Assembly: GCF_026151205.1 (NCBI RefSeq)
Contig: NC_087078.1
Location: 17,315,118 to 17,379,117 of the forward strand
Direction: 5' to 3'
Origin: Bolinopsis microptera
Taxonomy: Eukaryota > Ctenophora > Tentaculata > Lobata > Bolinopsidae
DNA length: 64,000 bases
Position numbers and translations under genes: made by a program. Below the pieces are notes generated by a model. It saw only the letters and a program-made list of their open reading frames with translations. It was not told where the DNA came from and ran no database searches. Below, in pieces: positions 49,527 to 59,812 of this stretch; within the stretch, counting starts at the first letter, position 1, and every line of letters starts with the position of its first letter.

Positions 49527-52219
49527 TTACAAATCAACAGATGACAGTGTTCTTACAAACTGATACGGATTGATAATGACAGCCTTGCAGTCATCATCAG
49601 TCTTGAGCTCTTTGTCATATGATAGGATATGTGTAACGTTATCACCGAGAAAAGTCTGTATATCTCCATTTGCTGCTACAATATGTCTTTTAAGGACTTC
49701 CTGCTCACTCGGACTAAGTTCAGGATCCAAATAGACGATTTTGTTAGTGTAAGAATTTGACAGAGATTTCTTTTGTTTCTTAGCAGGTTTATGTAACGGG
49801 CTGGATGACGAACGAGATGCCCCAGCTTTTGAAGATGTTACATTCTGACGGGATGATGTTTGATTGGAGGATCGTTTTGAGAAATAATAAACAAAAGTAG
49901 GTATGTTTTGAGAGAGAAGACATTTCCTGAGCAGACGTTCTGCCCCATACCAATCTTCAACTGAGAAACCAACCCTCGGCATATGAACAGTTATATTCTT
50001 CTGTTCAGAGTAACTACCGAGTGATGTTAGCGCCTCTCCCAAGCACTTCAAATCGAGCTTCATCGAAGAGGAACCTCTCCTGATACAAACGAGAAGAGCG
50101 ACAGCTAAATCAGGAAAATAATCCACGACATGGCACTGACCTAAACGTAAATCATCCATATCCTTAGCAAGCTCATAGCACTTTTGTGGATTTTGAGATT
50201 TCCGAGTTAGTGCTGTAAAAAGCCCACCAGTGCCCCAATCACCACTACTGTCCGTGCAGTGTATAACAATGCCTGTTTTATTAGATGAAGTAACGTCTCC
50301 TACCACGTACTCCACATCCAGAGAACTAAACAGATTACTGGGTAAAGTACTGGTGGGTAACGCTGTGGAAATGTAACCGACTTCATCCCATGTTTCTTTC
50401 TTTTTCGCATCTCTCTTAGCTTTTCTCTGCTCTTGGGCTGCTTTGTGCTGCTTCTCAAGAAGTTTTTCATTCTCTTTCAGATCTGCTTCACTCATGTTGA
50501 CCGTTTTCCTGGACCTTACAGATGTCAAATTGTTACTTACAGCAGGAACAGAAGAAACATTCTCTTTTATAATTTCATCAAACGTTTGTCGATCTTTTAC
50601 TTTCTTCTCTCGGTAATTAGTGCCTTCAAAATCATAGTAGTCATCAACGTCTCCACCAATTTGACCATTTGTATTTGCGTTATCCTCATTTTTATCGAAG
50701 TCCCAGTTACCATTGGAGTCTGTCCCACCTAAAACAACCTCAATATCATCAGTAGTATCTTCTTTGTCTTCAAGAAGACTGCTTAACCCGAACAGAAGCA
50801 TGTCAGAAAGAGTTTTGGAATCTTCTGGAGCAATATCAAACGAAGAAAATCCTCCTTCAGTGATGACACGTGTAGTCAGTTTTAGCTTTGACTCCATCTT
50901 TTTCAGCATATACTCATCAACAGTATTCCTGGAGACAAGTCTAATAATTTTGACTGGTTTGGTCTGGCCCATTCTATGAGCACGAGCAGCTGCCTGCAAA
51001 TCATTTTGGGGATTCCAATCAGTATCAAAGAATATTACAGTATCAGCAGCAGTTAGATTGAGTCCAACACCACCTGCCTTCGTAGACAGCAGAAACAAAA
51101 CACATCATTCTGACTAAAGTTGTTAATTGAATTGTACCGCTCCTGATCTCTCACTGAACCATCAAGTCGCTCGTAACTGAAACTACGGTAATGGCAATAG
51201 TCTTGGAGGATGTCCAATAACAAAGTAAACTGAGAAAATATCAAAACCCTGTGATGGTTGGACTGACAGTACTTGAGAATCTTGTCCAAAGTGTTCAACT
51301 TGCCACTTGCTTCAACAAGATGTTCTCCCATACAAAATGGCTCAGGTTCAACTCCATTGAACATGTATGGATGATTGGAACATTTCCTCAATTGCATGAT
51401 GGTATTTTGTAGTATTGACTTGTTCCTATTAATATCAATGACAGACTCATCTTTTGCCAGGACACCTTTATAAACGTTCTTCTGAAGGTCAGAAAGTTCA
51501 CAATAAATTATACTTTCTTGAGATGGTGGAAGCTTATCAAGTACCTGATTTTTTGTTCTACGCAGTAGATAGGGTCGCAGCAGCTCATGTAGTTCACTGT
51601 GAAACTTTTCTTGTTCATATCTACTGCAAAAATCGGATAAATCCTTCAGGGGAAAAGCTTCATCGTCAACGAAACTTAGAAGTGTGTAAAGCTCCTTAAT
51701 ATTATTCTGCACTGGGGTCCCTGACAGAATCAACCTAAATGAGCACCTCAACTCTCTCAGTTTTATATTCGTTTGACCCTCTGAGTTTTTTAACCTATGA
51801 CCCTCATCAACAATCACTATATTCCATACTTTCCTGCCAAAGAAATCACTGTCTTTCAGAAGCATCTCATATGTAGTTATCATGATATCACAAGTGTCTT
51901 TCTGCAACGTGGTCCTCGTCTCTGCATCTCCATAATACTTGAGAACTGTATATTTAGGTAAAAAACTGCTGAGCTCAGTCGACCAATTATTTAAAACAGA
52001 AAGAGGAGCAACAACTAGTGAAGGAACTCCTGAATTAGCTTTGATACAGAGAAATGCCAGTGACTGTGTTGTCTTACCCAAACCCATTTCATCAGCCAAA
52101 ACACATCCATTTTGATTTTTAAAGCAGTTACAAAGCCAGATCAGTCCCTCTTCTTGGTGTTCACGTAGGGTGCGATTGATAAATCCTGCATTCTTCAATT
52201 TATCGTTCAAGTCTGCCAT
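49527..52219 (-). pseudogene. CHD1L: ALC1/CHD1L-like SNF2 remodeller with macro and BRCT-like domains; intronless, one frame break
   Basis: From ATG 52219 the first frame gives the SNF2 ATPase: LADEMGLGKT (41-50), DEGH (138-141), LSGTPVQNN, LLRPYLLRRTK, VLIFSQFT, YERLDGSVR. Near 51090-51102 one base is missing (GTGTTTTGTTTCTG); the next frame resumes exactly with FLLSTKAGGVGLNL and QAAARAHRMGQTKPV and runs 523 codons to the stop at 49527. After a linker comes a macro domain (VEYVVGDVTSS, GDWGTGGLF, PRVGFSVEDW), the ADP-ribose reader of ALC1, then a Ser/Lys linker and a BRCT-like end (KIVYLDPELS, DNVTHILS). The family slides nucleosomes at PARP-marked DNA damage. No intron occurs in 2.7 kb. 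The break may be real, allelic or an assembly error; otherwise the gene looks intact. Confidence 0.85.
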
Positions 52220-52379
52220 ACTATCATTTAAAATAAGGGGTAAATAGGTTAATAATATGTAGAGTACATGATTTGCAATAGAAGAAAAGATGCTATTGGT
52301 TAATAAAATGTACGAATCATTAAGAATGATTATAGCAAAAGAGATTATATAAAATTGTAAAATCATATCGAAAAACAGT

Positions 52380-53035
52380 TTTAATCCAGTGAATAATAAT
52401 AAATAATAATAAAATTTGGTAGCTTAAACACAAACTCTAAGCCCAGTGGATAAACCACAAAACTTATGCTCTATTGTGTGAAACAAAGATACTATCAAGG
52501 AGTGTATGCATAGGACTTACAAAGTTTTGGAACGAAGATGACATGCTTATGAAACGAGCTATCAGTCTGATTGCTAATAAGTTCAAAAAGATCATGACAT
52601 AAGGTTGCATCCTAAACAGTTTAAGCAAATAACATAAAGTTATACTGTCAATTAATCGCTCATGCCATAACTTTTCTTAAACAGGTGAGTTTTTAATAAT
52701 GTTTTGAACAGATCAACATCAGAACAAGTCTTAATTATATAGCAAAGAAATTAAATTTTCTATCAAAATACATACTACATAGATCTAAGCACTAGTGCCC
52801 TTTAAAAGGAGGAGAGGGTAGATTCCTAAATAAGGAAAAAATTGCCCTTAAAGATATTCTTATTCGACTTATTCAGTACCATTTTTTCGATGAGTATATA
52901 TTAAAGTCACTATTGTGACTTTAATACCTTTATACCTTCTAGTTTTAGTTTTGACCTGGTGTTATCACTCTAATTAGGAGGATTTAAAGAAACAATTGAA
53001 CACTCATTATTAGCCGAAAACATTTTTTCGGTTTT
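52380..53035. other. intergenic, no gene seen
   Basis: AT-rich, between the remodeller gene and the satellite. No coding signal. Confidence 0.5.
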
Positions 53036-53039
53036 CCAA

Positions 53040-54165
53040 GTCTGCACCCACCCCTCGATACATAATTTTGAACTCGAGGCTTCCCCCTGGTAATGCGATA
53101 TCGGAAGGCAGGCCTCTCCTTTGCAACACTAGCTCGGAAGCGGGAGCTCTCGACACGGGAGGTACATATCGAGAACGACTCGGACCGGAAATTTGTAAGT
53201 CAAAATTCTTTCAAATTTTTTCTAAAAACTACTTTTCTCCACGTTTCATGCTACCCTGTTCATAACTAGCCGAAAATATTTGTTCGAAGTCCGCACCCAC
53301 CCCTCGATACACAATTTTGAAGTCGAGGATTTCCCCTGGTAATGCGATCTCGGAAGGCAGGCCTCCCCATTGCAACACTAGCTCGGAAGTGGGAGCTCTC
53401 GATACGACAAGTACACATCGGACCGAAAATTTTTTAGTCAAAATTCATTCAAATTTTTTCTAAAATTACTTTTCTCCACGTTTCATGCTACCCTGTTCAT
53501 TACTAGCCGAAAATATTTTTTCGAAGTCCGCACCCACCCCTCGATACACAATTTTGAACTCGAGGCTTCCCCCTGGTAATACGATCTCGGAAGGCAGGCC
53601 TCCCCTTTGCAACACCAGCTCGGAAGCGGGAGCTCTAGACACGGGAGGAACATATCGAGAATGACTCGGACCGAAAATTTTTTGAGTCAAAATGCTTTCA
53701 AAGTTTTTCTAAAAACTACTTTTCTCCACGTTTCATATTTACCACGTTTCATGCTACCCTGTTCATTAATAGCCGAAAATATTTTGTTCGTTTTTTCGAA
53801 GTCCGCACCCACCCCTCGATACACAATTTTGAACTCGAGGCTTCCCCCTGGTAATACGATCTCGGAAGGCAGGCCTCCCCTTTGCAACACTAGCTCGGAA
53901 GCGGGAGCTCTAGACACGGGAGGAACATATCGAGAATGACTCGGACCGAAAATTTTTTGAGTCAAAATGCTTTCAAAGTTTTTCTAAAAACTACTTTTCT
54001 CCACGTTTCATATTTACCACGTTTCATGCTACCCTGTTCATTAATAGCCGAAAATATTTTGTTCTGTTTTTCGAAGTCCGCACCCAGCCCTCGATACACA
54101 ATTTTGGACTCGAGACTTCCCCCTGGTAATGCGATCCCGGAAGGCGGGCCTCCCCTTTGCATAGG
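53040..54165. repeat. 240-275-bp satellite, about 4.5 copies
   Basis: Units start at about 53043, 53292, 53529, 53806 and 54079 with CACCCACCCCTCGATACA, then TCGGAAGGCAGGCCTC, AGCTCGGAAGCGGGAGCTCT and TTTCTCCACGTTTCATGCTA. The last two units are longest because a CCACGTTTCAT piece is doubled. The fifth, partial unit runs into a zinc-finger gene fragment. Confidence 0.93.
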
Positions 54166-54179
54166 GGAGCCGGAACCGG

Positions 54180-54480
54180 ATAATATCCGGCCGGATCCGG
54201 ATTCCGCCGAATATCCGGCCGGTTCCTATTCCAGATCCTAGACTTCTATTATTAACACTATCATTTTGAAATTCAACACATTTTGGTCTTTTTCGTTTGC
54301 CAGAGTTTTCTACATGATCTCTGATATGTTTAATGAAAATATCATCCCCACAAACTGAGCAGAAAAAGCCTCCAGGCATGCCATTAATATCATTCTGCTC
54401 CGTTTTTACTTCTGATTTAAGAACATCGTATTTATTTTCGACACAACAACCATCTTGTTCTGTAACATAACCATTTTCAT
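54180..54480 (-). pseudogene. zinc-finger gene fragment (second N-terminal finger)
   Basis: The minus strand reads TEQDGCCVENKYDVLKSEVK, FFCSVCGDDIFIKHIRDH and NDSVNNRSLGSGI, closely matching 59290-59030 of the zinc-finger gene. Downstream it changes into CCGGCCGGAT-type repeats and then the satellite. Confidence 0.85.
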
Positions 54481-54484
54481 GAAC

Positions 54485-55093
54485 AGTAAATTCACTGAAC
54501 AGTAAATTCACTGAACAGGAAATTCACTGAACAGTAAATTCACTGAACAGTAAATTCACTGAACAGGAAATTCACTGAACAGTAAATTCACTGAACAGTA
54601 AATTCACTGAACAGTAAATTCACTGAACAGTAAATTCACTGAACAGTAAATTCACTGAACAGTAAATTCACTGAACAGTAAATTCACTGAACTGTAAATT
54701 CACTGAACAGTAAATTCACTGGACAGTAAATTCACTGAACAGTAAATTCACTGAACAGTAAATTCACTGAACAGTAAATTCACTGAACAGTAAATTCACT
54801 GAACAGTAAATTCACTGAACAGTAAATTCACTGAACAGTAAATTCACTGAACAGTAAATTCACTGAACAGTAAATTCACTGAACAGTAAATTCACTGAAC
54901 AGTAAATTCACTGAACAGTAAATTCACTGGACAGTAAATTCACTGAACAGGAAATTCACTGAACAGGAAATTCACTGAACAGTAAATTCACTGAACAGTA
55001 AATTCACTGAACAGTAAATTCACTGAACAGTAAATTCACTGAACAGTAAATTCACTGAACAGTAAATTCACTGAACAGTAAATTCACTGAACA
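54485..55093. repeat. 16-bp minisatellite block 1
   Basis: Unit AATTCACTGAACAGTA, about 38 copies with rare AACAGGA, AACTGTA and GGACAGT variants. Confidence 0.97.
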
Positions 55094-55095
55094 AA

Positions 55096-55270
55096 CTTTC
55101 TTCCTCATCCTTTTCTAGTACTTGTAGGTCAGGATGATAATGACGTGACAGTGACATGTTCAATAAAATACTTCTCATAGAAAAGTTGTTCACCACATGC
55201 TGGACATAGAAAACCTCCAGTTTTGCTTCTTAAATCCTCTTCTTCGGTCTTTACTCAGTTTACTGCGCTT
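55096..55270 (-). pseudogene. zinc-finger gene fragment (first N-terminal finger)
   Basis: The minus strand reads VKTEEEDLRSKTGGFLCPAC and QLFYEKYFIEH, matching 59420-59300, then departs. It is nearly identical to 57497-57670. Confidence 0.85.
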
Positions 55271-55275
55271 AAATT

Positions 55276-55588
55276 GAACAGTAAATTCACTGAACAATAA
55301 ATTCACTGAACAGTAAATTCACTGAACAGTAAATTCACTGAACAGTAAATTCACTGAACTGTAAATTCACTGAACAGTAAATTCACTGAACAGTAAATTC
55401 ACTGAACTGTAAATTCACTGAACAGTAAATTCACTGAACAGTAAATTCACTGAACAGTAAATTCACTGAACAGGAAATTCACTGAACAGTAAATTCACTG
55501 AACAGTAAATTCACTGAACAGGAAATTCACTGAACAGTAAATTCACTGAACAGTAAATTCACTGAACAGTAAATTCACTGAACAGTAA
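55276..55588. repeat. 16-bp minisatellite block 2
   Basis: Same unit as block 1, about 19 copies. Confidence 0.97.
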
Positions 55589-55745
55589 ATGTTTAATGAA
55601 AATATCATCCCCACAAACTGAGCAGAAAAAGCCTCCAGGCATGCCATTAATATCATTCTGCTCCGTTTTTACTTCTGATTTAAGAACATCGTATTTATTT
55701 TCGACACAACAACCATCTTGTTCTGTAACATAACCATTTTCATGA
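55589..55745 (-). pseudogene. zinc-finger gene fragment (second finger, duplicate)
   Basis: Near-identical to 54325-54482; truncated inside the finger by the array on one side and followed by two array units (55745-55770) on the other. Confidence 0.85.
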
Positions 55746-55770
55746 ACAGTAAATTCACTGAACAGTAAAT

Positions 55771-55982
55771 TGACACAATTTTAAAATTATTATTTAATTA
55801 TTTTATATATATGTATTGTCCATAACTAGGGTGGCCTGCTAACAGAACCATGATCTGCCTTGATTCATCCTTCAGCACAGAGAAAAGCTCCTTTTTTTAT
55901 ACATTATGATTACAGAGGATCTGATATTTAGATATATATTGCTGTGCTGTAAAAATTGACTTTATTTATTTATTATTTATTA
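55771..55982. other. unique AT-rich island between array blocks
   Basis: About 210 bp that belong neither to the minisatellite nor to the zinc-finger fragments; no gene. Confidence 0.6.
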
Positions 55983-57496
55983 TTCACTGAACAGGAAATT
56001 CACTGAACAGTAAATTCACTGAACAGTAAATTCACTGAACAGTAAATTCACTGAACAGTAAATTCACTGAACTGTAAATTCACTGAACAGTAAATTCACT
56101 GAACAGTAAATTCACTGAACAGTAAATTCACTGAACAGTAAATTCACTGAACAGTAAATTCACTGAACTGTAAATTCACTGAACAGTAAATTCACTGAAC
56201 AGTAAATTCACTGAACAGTAAATTCACTGAACAGTAAATTCACTGAACAGTAAATTCACTGAACAGTAAATTCACTGAACAGTAAATTCACTGAACAGTA
56301 AATTCACTGAACAGTAAATTCACTGAACAGTAAATTCACTGAACAGTAAATTCACTGAACAGTAAATTCACTGAACAGTAAATTCACTGAACAGGAAATT
56401 CACTGAACAGGAAATTCACTGAACAGTAAATTCACTGAACAGTAAATTCACTGAACTGTAAATTCACTGAACAGTAAATTCACTGAACAGTTAATTCACT
56501 GAACAGTAAATTCACTGAACAGTAAATTCACTGAACAGTAAATTCACTGTACAGTAAATTCACTGAACAGTAAATTCACTGAACAGTAAATTCACTGAAC
56601 AGTAAATTCACTGAACAGTAAATTCACTGAACAGTAAATTCACAGAACAGTAAATTCACTGAACAGTAAATTCACTGAACAGTAAATTCACTGAACAGTA
56701 AATTCACTGAACAGTAAATTCACTGAACAGTAAATTCACTGAACAGTAAATTCACTGAACAGTAAATTCACTGAACAGTAAATTCACTGAACAGTAAATT
56801 CACTGAACTGTAAATTCACTGAACAGTAAATTCACTGAACAGTAAATTCACTGAACAGTAAATTCACTGAACAGTAAATTCACTGAACAGTAAATTCACT
56901 GAACAGTAAATTCACTGAACAGTAAATTCACTGAACAGTAAATTCACTGAACAGTAAATTCACTGAACAGTAAATTCACTGAACAGTAAATTCACTGAAC
57001 AGTAAATTCACAGAACAGTAAATTCACTGAACAGTAAATTCACTGAACAGTAAATTCACTGAACAGTAAATTCACTGAACAGTAAATTCACTGAACAGTA
57101 AATTCACTGAACAGTAAATTCACTGAACAGTAAATTCACTGAACAGTAAATTCACTGAACAGTAAATTCACTGAACAGTAAATTCACTGAACAGTAAATT
57201 CACTGAACTGTAAATTCACTGAACAGTAAATTCACTGAACAGTAAATTCACTGAACAGTAAATTCACTGAACAGTAAATTCACTGAACAGTAAATTCACT
57301 GAACAGTAAATTCACTGAACAGTAAATTCACTGAACAGTAAATTCACTGAACAGTAAATTCACTGAACAGTAAATTCACTGAACAGGAAATTCACTGAAC
57401 AGGAAATTCACTGAACAGGAAATTCACTGAACAGTAAATTCACTGAACAGGAAATTCACTGAACAGTAAATTCACTGAACAGTAAATTCACTGAAC
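55983..57496. repeat. 16-bp minisatellite block 3
   Basis: About 94 copies of AATTCACTGAACAGTA. Variant units (AACTGTA, CACAGAACAG) recur at spacings that hint at higher-order duplication of blocks of several hundred bp. Confidence 0.97.
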
Positions 57497-57695
57497 AGAC
57501 TTTGTTCCTCATTCTTTTCTAGTACTTGTAGGTCAGGATGATAATGACGTGACAGTGACATGTTCAATAAAATACTTCTCATAGAAAAGTTGTTCACCAC
57601 ATGCTGGACATAGAAAACCTCCAGTTTTGCTTCTTAAATCCTCTTCTTCGGTCTTTACTCAGTTTACTGCGCTTTTAATGTGAGGACATGACATC
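57497..57695 (-). pseudogene. zinc-finger gene 5' fragment
   Basis: The minus strand begins CTTCAG next to ATGTCATG as in the intact copy, but an early stop follows (SAVN-stop); the first finger (GGFLCPAC) is read in another frame. Confidence 0.8.
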
Positions 57696-57699
57696 TGAA

Positions 57700-58310
57700 G
57701 AGTATTCTGGTTAAATTAATAAAATAATTCAGGAGGGAGTTAAAATCAGCAGTAATGTTATCATGAATCAGGAGTGCCATGCATCTATTATAAATTTGGC
57801 ACTATGCAATGTTTTACAGGATAAGTTTTTGATGGATGCATTTAGTCAGAAATGGGAGATTTTAAGTCAACATTATAAATAAGCAAAGAAGACAATTGCA
57901 TTCCAGAAACTATATTTATTAACATGGGCATGAGAAATAATGTATAATCAAGGTCATATAATTAATGTTTCTGTAAACTATTTCGTGTATTAATTATCGT
58001 CAATTATAGATATTGTTACATATCTATTATCTATATATCCTATTAGGCTACAAAATTGTGTCTAAGATGATATGAAAGTTTTTGACTTTATTTTATTCGG
58101 CAAGTTATTCCCAAATTCAAATATCTAAATACGGAAAAGGATAGATTTAAATTGTAGAATCTAGATACTCATCGTTTTTTAAAACAACATTTCAGATGAT
58201 CAGATAAAATAAGTAATTTTAACACTTGACACAAAATTGCATCATACAAGTTATACTATTTAGTGCACATAATGAAAAAAATAGAATAACTCAAAATAAA
58301 GATTTTAGAA
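57700..58310. other. intergenic, no gene seen
   Basis: AT-rich; parts resemble 59840-60070 (the same order of words such as TATTAACATGGGCAT, ATGTTTCTGTAAACTATTTCGT), so the flank was duplicated together with the zinc-finger gene. Confidence 0.6.
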
Positions 58311-58319
58311 TGATTTTAA

Positions 58320-59440
58320 CTACCTAGCATGCATTTTCTGGTGGCGCAGTAAATTCGACTTTTGAGCTGCTGCGTACGAACAATCTGGACATTTATATGG
58401 TTTCTCTCCTGAGTGAGTCTTCATAATATGTACTTTGAGGTTTGATTTTTGAACTGCTGCATAGGAACAATCTGGACATTTATATGGTTTCTCTCCTGAG
58501 TGAGTCTTCATATGTACTTTGAGGTAGGATTTATTAGCTGTTGCAAACAAACAATCTGGACATCTGAAATAGTTTCTCTCCCGAGTGAGTAATCATATGT
58601 GCTTTGAGGTGTGATTTCCGAGCAGTTGCATACGAACAATCTGGACATTTAAATGGTTTCTCTCCCGAGTGAGTACTCAGGCTATGTTCTTTGAGGTTTG
58701 ATTTCCGAGCGGTTGCATACGAACAATCTGGACATTGAAATAGTTTCTCTCCCGAGTGAGTAATCATATGTGCTTTGAGGTGTGATTTCCGAGCAGTTGC
58801 ATACGAACAATCTGGACATTTAAATGGTTTCTCTCCCGAGTGAGTACTTAGGCTATGTTCTTTGAGGTTTGATTTCCGAGCGGTTGCATACGAACAATCT
58901 GGACATTTAAATGGTTTCTCTCCGGAGTGAATTGTTACGTTATATTGAAGAGTAGCACGGATCTTTTCTTGAGGATCACAATTTTCCAGACGAATGCAAG
59001 GACTGTCCGATCTATTCCTGATTCCAGATCCTAGACTACTTAATATTATCACTATCATTTTGAAATTTATCACATTTTGGTATTTTTCGATTGCCAGAGT
59101 TTTCTACGTGATCTTTTATATGTTTAATGAAACTATCCTCCTCTAGAATATTTTCCCCACAAACTGAGCAGAAAAAGCTTCCAGACACTCCATTAATTTC
59201 ACTCTGCTCCGTTTTTACTTCTGATTTAAGAACATCGTATTTATTTCGAACGGAACAACCATCTTGTTCTGTAATATGCAGGTTAGATTTATAATGACGT
59301 TCCCTGATATGTTCAAGGAAATACTTCTCATAGAAAAGTTGGTCGCCACATGCTGGACAGAGAAAACCTCCAGTTTTGCTTATCAAATCCTCTTCTTCAG
59401 TCTTTACTTCGCTTTTTAAGTGAGAACATGAGTATGACAT
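58320..59440 (-). pseudogene. C2H2 zinc-finger gene with two frame breaks
   Basis: ATG 59440 directly follows an acceptor-like TCTCCAG. The first frame (134 residues) has two C2H2 fingers (CPAC...HIRERH and CSVC...HIKDH), each preceded by a copy of LKSEVKTE, whose VKTE fits the SUMO site pattern. Near 59036 it stops; compared with the 54-kb copy (DSVNNRSLGSG) one base is extra. The second frame holds four full fingers with linkers HSGEKPF/HSGEKLF and CPDCSYATARKS. One extra base near 58562 breaks the fifth finger (LFQ then CPDC in another frame); two more fingers end at HARstop, 58320. It would be a seven-finger nuclear DNA-binding protein. Either a recent pseudogene or sequence errors. Confidence 0.85.
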
Positions 59441-59528
59441 CTGGAGAGAATTCTGGATAAATTAATAAAATCATTCAAGGTGAAGCTAAAATCATTGGTA
59501 ATTATCATGAATTTTATACTATACAATC

Positions 59529-59812
59529 TGGGGTTCACTAAACTTTTTTACACTTTTTTACACTACACTTTTGCCTCTTTTTGCCTCTTTTGGTGTATGG
59601 ACTATGGTGTAGTAAAAAAAGGTACACTAAGTTACACTTTTTTACACCTTAAATTACACTTAACCAAATTATCTTCTAAAAATTTCCTATTATTTTCCCA
59701 TTAGTCTTCACATAGTACATTTCCAAAGGCAAAACAGGGGTTAAACATACCTTGTGACACTTTTTGAGGCTATTTTACACTGTATGGTGTAAAAAAGTTT
59801 AGAGAACCCCCT
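59529..59812. mobile_element. MITE with GGGGTTCACTAAACTTTTTT termini
   Basis: The left end GGGGTTCACTAAACTTTTTT and the right inverse GGGGTTCTCTAAACTTTTTT flank an AT-rich centre full of TTTACAC words. TACAAT occurs just outside both ends and may be a target duplication. Confidence 0.7.

Noticed and set aside
51080-51110. Intron explaining the ALC1 frame change
   Set aside because: The two frames overlap and only five bases separate conserved codons; no GT-AG pair can fit.
53229-54162. Repeated ~70-100-codon frames in the satellite
   Set aside because: They follow satellite periodicity on both strands and encode no known domain.
54485-57496. CRISPR-like regular array
   Set aside because: Units are 16-bp direct tandem copies without spacers in a eukaryotic genome; it is a minisatellite.
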